DNA of 64,000 nt from Streptomyces globisporus (GTDB taxonomy: Bacteria > Actinomycetota > Actinomycetes > Streptomycetales > Streptomycetaceae): NCBI GenBank assembly GCA_014649555.1, contig BMTG01000003.1, positions 496,001 to 560,000 on the forward strand, given 5' to 3'. Under the pieces are notes generated by a model, which was given only the letters and a program-made list of their open reading frames with translations, searched no databases and had not been told where the DNA came from. The position numbers and the translations under genes were made by a program. How positions within the stretch are numbered: the first letter of the stretch is position 1; each line of letters starts with the position of its first letter. Shown here piece after piece: positions 35,136-44,321 of the stretch.

Positions 35136-35417
35136 ATGTCTCGTATGACGAAGGTCGCCGCTGTCATGGCCGGCACCGGCGCCCTGATCGCCGGCGGCGC
35201 CGGCATGGCGTCCGCGGACGCCGGTGCGCAGGGCCTCGCCGCCGGTTCCCCCGGCGTCGGTTCGGGCAACGCCGTCCAGGTTCCCGTGCACGTCCCGGTG
35301 AACGTCTGCGGCAACACGATCAACGTGATCGGCCTGCTGAACCCGACCTTCGGGAACACCTGCGCCAACGTCGACGGCGGCCACGACAACGGCGGCGACT
35401 ACGGCTACGGCCGCTGA
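35136..35417 (+). CDS. Short chaplin (hydrophobic aerial-hyphae surface protein)
   Basis: Secreted protein of 93 residues. Signal peptide about 1-27 (cleavage near ASA-DA), then one chaplin domain with VQVPVHVPVNVCGNTINVIG and NPTFGNTCANV, including the two Cys that form the conserved disulfide. No C-terminal sorting signal, so it is a short ChpD-H-type chaplin assembling into amyloid at the cell surface. AAGGAG lies 6 bases before the ATG. Confidence 0.95.
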   Translation: MSRMTKVAAVMAGTGALIAGGAGMASADAGAQGLAAGSPGVGSGNAVQVPVHVPVNVCGNTINVIGLLNPTFGNTCANVDGGHDNGGDYGYGR

Positions 35418-35431
35418 TCTGCCGTAGTTCC

Positions 35432-35473
35432 GGAACGGCCGGTCCCCTCCGTGCGGAGGGGACCGGCCGTTCC
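35432..35473. terminator. Strong hairpin terminator between chaplin and tyrosinase genes
   Basis: A perfect 19-bp stem starting GGAACGGCCGGTCCCCTCC, with loop GTGC, lies between two convergent genes and can serve both. Confidence 0.85.
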
Positions 35474-35483
35474 TCCGTCCGGC

Positions 35484-36347
35484 CTAGGCGTAGCGGTAGA
35501 TCTTGCTGTGGTCGAGGAGTTTCCTCGGGGTCACGCGCCAGGGCGGCATCGCGTCGTCGAGGCCGAAGACGTAGTCGCGGTCGGGGCCAGGTTGGGCGGG
35601 TTTACGGCCCGGCCGGTAGGCGGACTTGGGATGCGCCTTGCGCCAGCGGTCCCAGAGCAGGTCGATGAAGGAGTGGTGCAGCCAGAACACCGGGTCCTCG
35701 GGGGAGGCCGCGCCCGCCATCGGCCCGCCGACCCACTGGTGGACCCGGTTGTGCAGGCCGACCGTGCGCACGCCCCGGATGCCCCATCCCTCGACGCGGT
35801 TACGGAAGCCCTCGGTGCAGACGCTGTTCCAGGGCGCGGTGTCGTAAACGGGGTCCTTGAGGGCCCGCGCCAGGTCGTTCTTGGTGGGCAGGGAGACCGG
35901 GTCGCTGCCCGGCCTGCCGAAGTTGCGGGTGAGGTAGTGCTCGTCGGTGACGCCCCTGCCGACGCTCCAGTTGCCCGCCGCGTAGGCGAACGGGCCGGTG
36001 GTGACCCGGCGGTCGCCGGGCCTGCCGTTGCCGCCGAGGAAGTCCTCCGCCCAGAGCGAGGAGGTCGGCCTGTTGTCCTGGGTCCAGTCCCAGTAGGGGA
36101 CGCTGACGCCCGCGTCGACGCGCTGGAGCGCCTTCTCGAACTCCAGCAGGTACTGGCGGTGCCAGGGGAAGAACGAGGACGTCATGTGCGCCGGGCGCGG
36201 CCGGCGTTCGGTGTCCATGACGTAGTACTCCCGGTGCATGACGACGAAGTCGTCGTAGCGGCCCGAGCGCTTCAGTTTCAGGATCGCGTCGATGAGCCGG
36301 CGCTTCTCGGTGCGCGTGAGGTCGCGCTGGTTCTTGCGGGTGTACAC
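35484..36347 (-). CDS. melC2: Tyrosinase MelC2 (melanin formation)
   Basis: Dicopper monooxygenase of 287 residues oxidising tyrosine and L-DOPA to quinones. CuA ligands are His38, His54 and His63 (VVMHRE, RPAHM, FPWHRQ), exactly the spacing of Streptomyces tyrosinases; CuB ligands are His199, His203 and His225 (GLHNRVHQW, FWLHHSF). It has no signal peptide and should be exported bound to MelC1. The GTG at 36347 has AGGAGG 10 bases upstream. Slightly longer than the usual ~273 residues. Confidence 0.95.
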   Translation of the reverse strand: MYTRKNQRDLTRTEKRRLIDAILKLKRSGRYDDFVVMHREYYVMDTERRPRPAHMTSSFFPWHRQYLLEFEKALQRVDAGVSVPYWDWTQDNRPTSSLWAEDFLGGNGRPGDRRVTTGPFAYAAGNWSVGRGVTDEHYLTRNFGRPGSDPVSLPTKNDLARALKDPVYDTAPWNSVCTEGFRNRVEGWGIRGVRTVGLHNRVHQWVGGPMAGAASPEDPVFWLHHSFIDLLWDRWRKAHPKSAYRPGRKPAQPGPDRDYVFGLDDAMPPWRVTPRKLLDHSKIYRYA

Positions 36348-36366
36348 CGGTGCTGGTCCTCCTGGT

Positions 36367-36840
36367 TCACATGTGGTGCGCGGCGGGCGGTGCGAGTCGG
36401 GCGGAGCCGAGTTCGTCGACGGCGGCACGGGCCGTCTCCAGCAGCGTCGGGTACGACTCGTAGTGCCGGACGTCGCTCAGATAGGTGCCGTCCGCCCGCC
36501 TCATGACGTGCAGCGGCCTGCCGTCGATACGGATCTCGGTGACCGGTTCGGCGGCGACCGCGACCCGGTCGTCGGCCGGGGCGCCCGCGGGGACGACGGT
36601 CGCCGTCCCCCGGATCTCCCGGCCCCGGTACATCTCGGCGAACTCCTCCGCCGTGGCCCGGGATCCGGATCCCGGCCCGGGCGCCGGTGCGGGCCGGGCC
36701 GTGGCGGCCGGGTCGCGGTCGAGCAGCGGGAACAGGGCGCCGGCGGTGCCCGTGACCACGGCGGCGGTGAAGGCTCCGCGCAGGACGGTCCGGCGGGAGG
36801 GAATGCGGGTGCCGCCCGGTTTCGCGGGGGTGGGGCTCAT
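36367..36840 (-). CDS. melC1: Tyrosinase cofactor/copper chaperone MelC1
   Basis: Protein of 157 residues with a Tat signal peptide (SRRTVLRG plus hydrophobic stretch) that carries MelC2 out and delivers copper. Conserved MelC1 segments: EMYRGREIRGTA and IDGRPLHVMRRADGTYLSDVRHYESYPTLLETARAAVDELG. A Pro/Ala-rich linker follows the signal. Nineteen bases separate it from melC2, one transcript. Confidence 0.94.
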   Translation of the reverse strand: MSPTPAKPGGTRIPSRRTVLRGAFTAAVVTGTAGALFPLLDRDPAATARPAPAPGPGSGSRATAEEFAEMYRGREIRGTATVVPAGAPADDRVAVAAEPVTEIRIDGRPLHVMRRADGTYLSDVRHYESYPTLLETARAAVDELGSARLAPPAAHHM

Positions 36841-37072
36841 GAGATGACGACCTGCCTCTCGTTAACTCGTCCGAGGTGCTTCTGATGGCGATGTTGACAA
36901 CGAGGCGGTGGCGAAACAGTTCTCGTGCGTGTGGCGTACGGCGCACACGCGGCGGTCGCGTTCCGGCAAACGCGTGAGGGTGCGGGGCGATCGGCGGCGG
37001 CGGGCCGCGTCGCGGGGGCTCCCGGGGCCGACGGACCGGAACATGGCCTGGCGAACCGTGGAGGTGGTGGGC

Positions 37073-38362
37073 ATGACCGTTCCGTATCAGCCGTCCGGGG
37101 ACCGTGTGGAGCGCGCGGCGGACGTCGATCTGGCCGACCCGGCGTTCTGGCGGTTGCCGCGCCCCGAGCGGCTGCGGGCCTTCGCGCTGCTGCGGGAGCT
37201 GGACGCGCCGGTGCTGTTCACGCCCCGGCCCGGTACCGCGCGTACCGCCGGAAAGCCGTTCTACGCGCTGGTGCGCCATGGCGACGTGCGGACCGCGAGC
37301 CGTACGCCCGGGGTGTTCGCGAGCGCTCCCGGGGTCACCACTCCGGAGCCGGCCGGCTGGGCGAAGGCGCTGTTCGGGAACTCGATGGTCAACATGGACG
37401 GGTCCGAGCACGCGGCGCTGCGCCGGATCATCTCGCGGCGGTTCACGCCGCGGCTGCTGGCGGGCGTCGAGGAGAACGTCGGACGGCTCGCCGGCCTGCT
37501 GGTGGACGCGCTGATCGCCGAGCGGCCCCAGGACTTCGTGCCGTCGGCGGCCTCGCGGCTGCCGCTGGAGGTGATCTGCGACCTGATGGGCATCCCGCGG
37601 GCGTACCGGGCGCGGATCTCCGAGCAGATCGACCAGGCGTCGGAGCATGTCGGCGTCGAGCGGCGTGGCCGGGCCCGGATCCGGATCCCGGGGCGGGGGC
37701 TGGCGTCCCTGGCCCGGATGCAGTGGGTCATGGGGCGGCTCGCCGCGGAGCGCCGCCGCCGTCCCGGGGACGACCTCGTCTCGGCGCTCGTGTGTGCGGA
37801 CATCGACGGCGAGGCGCTGTCGGGGCGGCAGTTGGGGGCCTTCTTCTCGCTGCTGCTGGTGGCCGGGGTGGAGACCACGCGCAACGCCATCGCGCACGGG
37901 CTGTTCCTGCTCGACCGGAATCCGGAGCAGCGGGAACTGCTGCGGTCCGACTTCGACCGGTACATCGGCGGGGCGGTCGACGAGATCGTGCGGCATTCGA
38001 CTCCGATCATCCAGTTCCGCAGGACGGTCACCGAAGAATGCGCACTGGGCGGTCGGACATTCCTCCCGGGCGATAAAGTCGCACTCATCTACGCGTCCGC
38101 CAACCGCGATGAGACGGTTTTCACCCATCCGGATCGCTTCGATATCACCCGCTCGCCCAATCCCCATCTGGGATACGGCGGCGGGGGGCCGCACCACTGC
38201 CTGGGCGCGCACCTGGCCCGTCTCGAAATGACGGCCCTGTTCCGGGAACTGATCGACCGACGTCCCGTCATGCGGGATCTGGGCGACCCGGGGCTCGTCG
38301 ATTCGAATTTCGACAACCGCGTCGACTCGCTGCCTTTCACGTTCGGCCCCACATTCACCTGA
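37073..38362 (+). CDS. Cytochrome P450
   Basis: Soluble bacterial P450 of 429 residues. I-helix AGVETTRN (264-271), K-helix ExxR in DEIVR, heme-ligand loop HLGYGGGGPHHCLGAH with Cys376. The GGGG-rich heme loop resembles the CYP124/125/142-type families that hydroxylate lipids or steroids, although sequence alone does not give a substrate. The ATG at 37073 has GGAGG 8 bases upstream. No ferredoxin gene is adjacent. Confidence 0.92.
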   Translation: MTVPYQPSGDRVERAADVDLADPAFWRLPRPERLRAFALLRELDAPVLFTPRPGTARTAGKPFYALVRHGDVRTASRTPGVFASAPGVTTPEPAGWAKALFGNSMVNMDGSEHAALRRIISRRFTPRLLAGVEENVGRLAGLLVDALIAERPQDFVPSAASRLPLEVICDLMGIPRAYRARISEQIDQASEHVGVERRGRARIRIPGRGLASLARMQWVMGRLAAERRRRPGDDLVSALVCADIDGEALSGRQLGAFFSLLLVAGVETTRNAIAHGLFLLDRNPEQRELLRSDFDRYIGGAVDEIVRHSTPIIQFRRTVTEECALGGRTFLPGDKVALIYASANRDETVFTHPDRFDITRSPNPHLGYGGGGPHHCLGAHLARLEMTALFRELIDRRPVMRDLGDPGLVDSNFDNRVDSLPFTFGPTFT

Positions 38363-38485
38363 ACGGCACGCCCGCAACGCCGAATACGATAAATGGACTC
38401 CCTCCGCATGCCTCCGGGGCATGATGATGAAACGCTCTCCCCACCGGGCCGAATCGACCGGAATTCATCACAGCCAGGAGGAGCA

Positions 38486-39736
38486 ATGCCGGCAAAGCGC
38501 CGACTCTTCGTTTCGTGTATCGCGGCGCTTGCTCTCAGCCTCCTGGCGGGTGGCGGCATCGCGGGCCAGTCGCCTCCGGGCACCGATTCCGTAGACGGCG
38601 CGGCCCCCGGCGGGCCGAGGGCGGGAAGCGGGACGGCGCACGGGGCGTATCTGGACTACGGGCCCGAAGGGGTCAGCAGGATGGCCGAGTTCTCGCGCTG
38701 GCTGGGCGGGGCGGAGCTGCGGGTGGGGCACACGTACCTGCCGGGCGATCTGTGGGTGAACATCGAGGGCTCCCCCGACTTCCTCGACACCTGGGCGGAG
38801 TGGAGACGGGCGGACCCGGACCGGATGTTCGTCCTGAACGTACCGATGCTGGAGCGCAACGAGGAGCGGGTCCCGGACGACGAGGTCCGCACCCTGCTCC
38901 GGGCGGGTGCGGCGGGCGACCACGACCAGCACTTCACCCGGCTCGCGGAGCGCCTGGTGGAGCTGGGCGTGCCGGACACCGTGATCGTGCTCGGCTGGGA
39001 GATGAACGGCACGACGTACACGCACCGGTGCGGTCCCGATCCCACGTCCTGGAAGGCTTACTGGGAGCGGATCGTCACGGCGATGCGCGCGGTGCCCGGT
39101 CAGGAGTTCCGCTTCGACTTCACCCCGAGCCGGGGGCGGGACGCGGTGCCGTGGACCGAGTGCTACCCGGGCGACGACGTCGTCGACATCATCGGGATGG
39201 ACTCCTACGACCAGCCTCCCGGTGAGACCTTCGACGACCAGATCACCGACCCGTACGGGCTCCAGAAGCACGTCGACTTCGCCGCGGAGCGCGGCAAGCC
39301 CATCTCGTTCCCGGAGTGGGGGCTCTTCCGCAACGGAGACAACCCCGAGTACATGCGGCGGATGCTGGAGTGGATCGACCGGCACGAGCCCCTCTACCAG
39401 ACGGTCACGGACTACTGCCCGCACGGTGTCTGGCAGTGCGGGAGCAATCCGCGGTCCTCGAAGGTGTTCCGGACAATGATGACCGAGATGGCCGCGCCCA
39501 CCGAGCCCTCCCCCAGCCCGACGCCGACACCGACGCCCACCCCCACACCCACTCCGGCGGACCCGAGCCCGTCGCCGACCGTCCCGCCGTCCGTCCAGCC
39601 CTCCCCGCCCGTGTCGCCCTCGCCCACGTCGCCGGGGGCCGGTACTCCGCCCGGTCGCCGGTGGTGCGTCACTCTGCCGTCCGCCGAGTGGCTGGGTCCG
39701 TGGCTGCCGGAGCGCGAGATCTGCTTCCGCTACTGA
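38486..39736 (+). CDS. Secreted GH26-like glycoside hydrolase with Pro/Thr-rich linker
   Basis: Exported hydrolase of 416 residues. Signal peptide about 1-28. The catalytic TIM barrel has acid/base Glu172 in LGWEMNG and nucleophile Glu277 in SFPEWG, typical of GH26 beta-mannanase-like enzymes. A Pro-Thr-Ser linker spans about 348-392. The last 25 residues contain two Cys (WCVTLPSAEWLGPW...EICFRY), a small module I cannot name. AGGAGG precedes the ATG. Confidence 0.85.
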   Translation: MPAKRRLFVSCIAALALSLLAGGGIAGQSPPGTDSVDGAAPGGPRAGSGTAHGAYLDYGPEGVSRMAEFSRWLGGAELRVGHTYLPGDLWVNIEGSPDFLDTWAEWRRADPDRMFVLNVPMLERNEERVPDDEVRTLLRAGAAGDHDQHFTRLAERLVELGVPDTVIVLGWEMNGTTYTHRCGPDPTSWKAYWERIVTAMRAVPGQEFRFDFTPSRGRDAVPWTECYPGDDVVDIIGMDSYDQPPGETFDDQITDPYGLQKHVDFAAERGKPISFPEWGLFRNGDNPEYMRRMLEWIDRHEPLYQTVTDYCPHGVWQCGSNPRSSKVFRTMMTEMAAPTEPSPSPTPTPTPTPTPTPADPSPSPTVPPSVQPSPPVSPSPTSPGAGTPPGRRWCVTLPSAEWLGPWLPEREICFRY

Positions 39737-39750
39737 CCCCGGGCATGGAA

Positions 39751-39785
39751 ACGGCTCCGGCCCGCCGGTCGGGGGCCGGAGCCGT
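39751..39785. terminator. Hairpin terminator after the GH26-like gene
   Basis: ACGGCTCCGGCCC and GGGCCGGAGCCGT form a 13-bp stem around a 9-base loop, 14 bases after the stop. Confidence 0.75.
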
Positions 39786-39973
39786 CCACCCACACGGGTC
39801 CAGCGCGGGGGCAGGGGGACGAGCAACCGCTTGTCACCCCACCAACGCGGGCACGTCCCGCCGCGTCACGCCGCCGAACGAGGGACAGCTCGCGCGCCTC
39901 CCGCGCACGCCGCACCGGGCGCGGTCCGGGGTGACGCGCGACCATGGAAACCTACAGAGGGTGGTGAGGTGCA

Positions 39974-42439
39974 ATGGCATCCGCCGATGAGGGCTTCCCG
40001 GCGGAGCCCGGCCCGCTGCCCTCCGGGGACGGGCGGGGACCGGCGCGGATGGCCGACGACGCGGCCGCGGTGATCGCCGGGGACGGCACGGTCATCGGCT
40101 GGACCCGCGGGGCCGAGGCGCTGCTCGGGTATCCGGCGGCCGAGGTGGTCGGCCGGTCCGCCGCCCGCCTGCTGACCGGCCCGCCGGACCCCCGCCGGAC
40201 GGCTGCGGTGGCCGCGCGCTGCCGGACCGGGTCGGCGTGGAGCGGGCTGGTTGCGCTGCGGGGCCGCGACGGCCGGTCCCTGGACATCGATGTGCGGGCC
40301 ACCGCCTCGTTCCAGATCGCCGGGCAGGAGGTCTTCCTCGTGTCCGGGCGGGAGCTCACCCCGCACTGGACGATGAGCGGGTCCGTGCTGGACGACTTCA
40401 TGGCCCGGTCCCCCGTCGGGATGGCCGTGCTCGACCCCGGTCTGCGCTATCTCTGGCTCAACGACACCCTGGAGCGGTTCGGCGGCGTACCGCGCGAACA
40501 GCGTCTGGGGCGTCGGCCCGCCGACGTGCTGCCGACAGCTCTGGCGGCGCCCATCGAGCGGCTGATGCGGCAGGTCCTGTCGACGGGCGAGGCGGTCACG
40601 GACTACGAGTACCTGGGCTGGAGCTGGGCCGATCCGCACCGCCGACGGGCGTACGCGAGCTCGGTCTTCCCGCTGGCCGACGCGCAGGACCGGCGGATCG
40701 GCATCGGCTACATGGTCCGCGACGTCACCGACCGGTGGAACGCGCGGCGGCTGCTCGCGCTGGTCAACGAGGCCGGGGCGAGTATCGGCTCCACTCTGGA
40801 CGTACAGTGTACGGCGCAGGAACTCGCCGACTTCGCGGTGCCCCGGTTCGCGGACTTCGTCTTCGTCGACCTGCTGGAGAACCCGTTCGGCGGTGACCGG
40901 CCCGGGTCGGCCACACCCGCCGAGGGCGAGCGGCCCGCCATGCGCCGGGCGGGCATGAGCTCGGTGCGCGAGGGCTGCCCGGAGGCGGTCGTCCGGGTCG
41001 GGGAGGCGGTGGACTTCGTGCCGCCGCCGCACGACGCGCACTTCCTGCTGGCGGGCGCCCCGGTTCTGCTGCCGTCGCTCGACCCGGACAGCCACGGGTG
41101 GACGGTGGAGCACCCGGCGCGGGCCGCCCGGATCCGGGAGTTCGGGCTGCACTCGTTGATCTCCGTACCGATGCGGGCCCGCGACACCGTGCTGGGGCTG
41201 ACCACCTTCATGCGGTCGCAGAACCCGGTGCCGTTCGACGAGGACGATGTCGCGCCCGCCCGGGAACTGGTGGCGCGGGCCGCCGTGTGCGTGGACAACG
41301 CCCGCCGCTACACCCGGGAGCACACCGCGGCCCTGGTGCTCCAGCGGAGCCTGCTGCCGCAGACGCTGCGGGGCGGGACGGCGCTGGACGTGGCGTGGTC
41401 GTACCTCCCGGCGGACGCGAAGGACGGGGTCGGCGGCGACTGGTTCGACGTCATCCCGCTGTCCGGCGCCCGCGTCGGCCTGGTCATCGGCGATGTCGTC
41501 GGGCACGGCATCGGGGCCGCCGCGACCATGGGCCGGCTGCGCACCGCCGTACAGACGCTCGCCGACATGGACCTGCCCCCGGACGAACTGCTGGCGCGCC
41601 TGGACGATCTCGTCCTGCGGCTCAGCGAGGAGGAGCGTGCGGGAGGCCCGGCGGAGCGGGGCGGCTCGACGGTGGTGGGGGCGACCTGTCTGTACGCCGT
41701 CTACGATCCGACGAGCGGCTGCTGCACGATGGCGCGGGCGGGCCACCCCCCGCCGGTGGTCGTCACGCCCGACGGGGCGGTCACCTTCCCGGACCTTCCC
41801 TCCGGGCCGCCGCTCGGGCTCGGCGGGCTGCCCTTCGAGTCGCTGGAGTTGGTCCTGCCCGAAGGGAGCCTCCTCGGTCTCTACACCGACGGGCTCATCG
41901 AGGGGACCGACAGGGACGTCGAGAGCGGCATGGAACGGCTGGGCCGGGAGGTCTCCCGGGGCGGACTGCCGCTGGAGGATCTGTGTCCGGCGGTGGTCAA
42001 GGAACTGCTGCCGGTGCCGCAGCCGGACGACATCGCGCTGCTCCTCGCGCGGACGCATGTCCTGAGTCCGGAGCACCTGGTGTCGTGGGACGTCCCCGTG
42101 GACCCCGCGGCGGTCGGGGAGATCCGGGCGAAGGTCTCCCGCCAGCTGGAGGCGTGGGGGCTGGACGAGCTGTCGATGACGACGGAGCTGATCGTCAGCG
42201 AGCTGGTGACCAACGCGATCCGGTACGCCTCCGGGCCGGTACGGCTGCGGCTGCTGTTCCAGTCGGCGCTGACCTGCGAGGTGTCCGACGCCAGCAACAC
42301 CTCGCCCCGGCTGCGGCACGCCAGGACGACGGACGAGGGCGGGCGCGGCCTGTTCCTCGTCGCGCAGCTCGCGCATCGGTGGGGCACGCGCTACACGCCC
42401 CAGGGGAAGATCATCTGGGCGGAGCAGCCGATTCCCTGA
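39974..42439 (+). CDS. PAS-PAS-GAF-SpoIIE phosphatase with C-terminal HATPase (anti-sigma-factor-type kinase)
   Basis: Cytoplasmic signalling protein of 821 residues. PAS about 25-125 and 135-255, GAF about 265-440, PP2C/SpoIIE phosphatase about 460-680 (GGDWFDVIPL, IGDVVGHGIGAAATMGRL, YTDGLIEG), then a HATPase_c anti-sigma-type domain about 690-815 (ELVTNAIRYA, GRGLFLVAQLA). It likely controls an anti-anti-sigma partner in response to ligand or redox cues. GAGGTG precedes the ATG. Its 3' end overlaps the convergent ABC gene by 29 bases. Confidence 0.92.
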   Translation: MASADEGFPAEPGPLPSGDGRGPARMADDAAAVIAGDGTVIGWTRGAEALLGYPAAEVVGRSAARLLTGPPDPRRTAAVAARCRTGSAWSGLVALRGRDGRSLDIDVRATASFQIAGQEVFLVSGRELTPHWTMSGSVLDDFMARSPVGMAVLDPGLRYLWLNDTLERFGGVPREQRLGRRPADVLPTALAAPIERLMRQVLSTGEAVTDYEYLGWSWADPHRRRAYASSVFPLADAQDRRIGIGYMVRDVTDRWNARRLLALVNEAGASIGSTLDVQCTAQELADFAVPRFADFVFVDLLENPFGGDRPGSATPAEGERPAMRRAGMSSVREGCPEAVVRVGEAVDFVPPPHDAHFLLAGAPVLLPSLDPDSHGWTVEHPARAARIREFGLHSLISVPMRARDTVLGLTTFMRSQNPVPFDEDDVAPARELVARAAVCVDNARRYTREHTAALVLQRSLLPQTLRGGTALDVAWSYLPADAKDGVGGDWFDVIPLSGARVGLVIGDVVGHGIGAAATMGRLRTAVQTLADMDLPPDELLARLDDLVLRLSEEERAGGPAERGGSTVVGATCLYAVYDPTSGCCTMARAGHPPPVVVTPDGAVTFPDLPSGPPLGLGGLPFESLELVLPEGSLLGLYTDGLIEGTDRDVESGMERLGREVSRGGLPLEDLCPAVVKELLPVPQPDDIALLLARTHVLSPEHLVSWDVPVDPAAVGEIRAKVSRQLEAWGLDELSMTTELIVSELVTNAIRYASGPVRLRLLFQSALTCEVSDASNTSPRLRHARTTDEGGRGLFLVAQLAHRWGTRYTPQGKIIWAEQPIP

Positions 42440-44321
42440 GCACCGCGTCCGGCGACCGCTCGTGGGCGAAGAGGCGGGTGAGTGGGCCGTCGGCCCGGAT
42501 CAGCTCGTCCCAGGTGCCCTCCTCCACGATGCGCCCGCCGTCAAGGACCGCGATCCGGTCGGCCCTGCGAACGGTGGCCGGGCGGTGGGCGATGACCAGG
42601 GTCGCCCGGGTGGCGGAGCCGGCCGCGAGCGCCCGGGCCAGTTCCGCGTCACCCCGGTGGTCCAGATGGGCGGTCGTCTCGTCCAGGACGAGGACGCGCG
42701 GGCCGCTCAGCAGCGCCCGGGCCAGGGCCACCCGGGCGCGCTGGCCGCCGGAGAGGGTGGCGCCGCGCTCGCCGACCGGGGTGTCAAGACCGTCGGGCAG
42801 GGCGTCGGCGACGGTGTCGACGCCGCAGATCCGGGCCACCGCGTCGAGTTCGTCCGCCGTCGTGCCGGGGGCGCCCAGGCGGAGGTTCTCGGCGAGCGTT
42901 CCGTGGAAGAGCGGGGTCTCCTGCCCCACCACGGACACGGCGGCGCGCAGCTCGTCCTCGGCGAGGTCCCGCAGGTCGACGGGGTGAGCCGGGGCGGGGG
43001 GAACGAGTTCCAGGGTGCCTTCGACCGGGTCCCAGTAACGGGCCAGGAGGTGGGCGCAGGTCGACTTGCCGGCCCCGGACGCTCCGACGAGGGCCACGGT
43101 CTCACCCGGTTGGATGGTGAGGTCGACGCCGTCCAGCACGGCCTCTCCCCCGTAGCCGAACCGTACGCCGCGCAGCCGCAGGCCGAGCGGGCCGGGCGGT
43201 ACGGGACGGGGGTCGGCGGGGGCAGGGGCTCCCGCGGGGGCGTGCACGGCGGCCCGGACCCGGGCCGCGGCGGCGCGCAGACCACCCGCCCGGCCGAGCG
43301 CGGCCGCCGATTCCGCGACCGGGGCCAGGGCGCCCAGGGCGAGCGCCATGGCCGCCGGGGCCCATGCCCCGTCGAGCCGCTCGGCGGACGCGGCGTGGGC
43401 GGCGGCCGCCACGACCCCGACGACGGCGGCGACGACCAGCAGGTCGCGGGCCGCGCCCGCACCGGTCTCCCACGACTGTTCGGCGCGCTGGGCGCGGGCG
43501 AGCCGCCGCCCGGCGGACCGGAGCCGGGCCCGCCTGCGGTTCAGCGACCCCGTCATAAGGAGCTCGCGCAGTCCGTCGACGCTCTCCACGGTCTCCGACG
43601 ACAGCTCGGCGAGCGCGCTCCGGGTGCGGTGCCCGCGCTCGGCCCGCCCGCGCGCTTCGAGGAGCGGTGACCAGATCAGCAGCAGCGCGGCCGGGACGAC
43701 GGCGAGCAGCAGCCAGGGCCCGAGAGCGGCCAGCACGGCCGCCGACACCGCGAAGACCACACCGGATGCCAGGAGTTGGGCGATGGCGTGGGCGTAGAAG
43801 AACTCCAGTGCCTCGACGTCCCCGAGCGCGGTGGCCGCGAGGTCGCCGCTGCGCCGGCCCGCGATCCGGGCGGGGGCGCTGCGGGCCAGTCCGTCGAAGA
43901 CCCGGACGCGCAGTTCGGCCAGGACCCGGTAGGCCAGGTCGTGCGAGAGGTCCATCTCGCGCCAGGTGGCGAGTGCCCGGAGGAGGACGAGGCCGATCAG
44001 GACGGCGACAGTCTCGGGGGCGGGCGGGCGGTGCTCGGTGACGGCTGTGCCCACCGTGTACGCGGCGAGGGTGACCAGGGCCACCAGGGCGGCCTGGTCG
44101 ACGAGGGCGGCCAGGCAGGTGCGAAGCACGGTGGCGCGGTGCGCGCCGAGGACGGGGAGGAGCGAGCGCAGGGCGCCGGCCGGGGCCGGGTCCGGAGCCT
44201 GGGTCGTGCGCGGGGGCGGGGCAGGGGGCTGAGCCTGGGCCGGGTCCGGAGCCTGGGCCGTGTGCGGGGGCGGGGGTGAGTCCTGGGACGGGGACTCGGT
44301 CGCGCGGGGGTTCGGAGTCAT
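42411..44321 (-). CDS. ABC exporter half-transporter (CydC-like), RiPP cluster
   Basis: Type IV ABC half-transporter of 636 residues: a Pro-rich N-terminus, six TMs (about 60-340) and an ATPase with Walker A VGASGAGKST, signature LSGGQ, Walker B VLVLDETTAHLD. It overlaps the partner gene by an ATGA, so the two should make a heterodimer. Position at the end of the RiPP operon suggests export of the mature peptide or its precursor. CydDC-like homology alone would also allow thiol export. Confidence 0.88.
   Translation of the reverse strand: MTPNPRATESPSQDSPPPPHTAQAPDPAQAQPPAPPPRTTQAPDPAPAGALRSLLPVLGAHRATVLRTCLAALVDQAALVALVTLAAYTVGTAVTEHRPPAPETVAVLIGLVLLRALATWREMDLSHDLAYRVLAELRVRVFDGLARSAPARIAGRRSGDLAATALGDVEALEFFYAHAIAQLLASGVVFAVSAAVLAALGPWLLLAVVPAALLLIWSPLLEARGRAERGHRTRSALAELSSETVESVDGLRELLMTGSLNRRRARLRSAGRRLARAQRAEQSWETGAGAARDLLVVAAVVGVVAAAAHAASAERLDGAWAPAAMALALGALAPVAESAAALGRAGGLRAAAARVRAAVHAPAGAPAPADPRPVPPGPLGLRLRGVRFGYGGEAVLDGVDLTIQPGETVALVGASGAGKSTCAHLLARYWDPVEGTLELVPPAPAHPVDLRDLAEDELRAAVSVVGQETPLFHGTLAENLRLGAPGTTADELDAVARICGVDTVADALPDGLDTPVGERGATLSGGQRARVALARALLSGPRVLVLDETTAHLDHRGDAELARALAAGSATRATLVIAHRPATVRRADRIAVLDGGRIVEEGTWDELIRADGPLTRLFAHERSPDAVLRESAAPPR

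Noticed and set aside
36841-37072. TTGACA at 36894-36899 as the P450 promoter
   Set aside because: No acceptable -10 lies 16-19 bases downstream, so I do not list it as a promoter.
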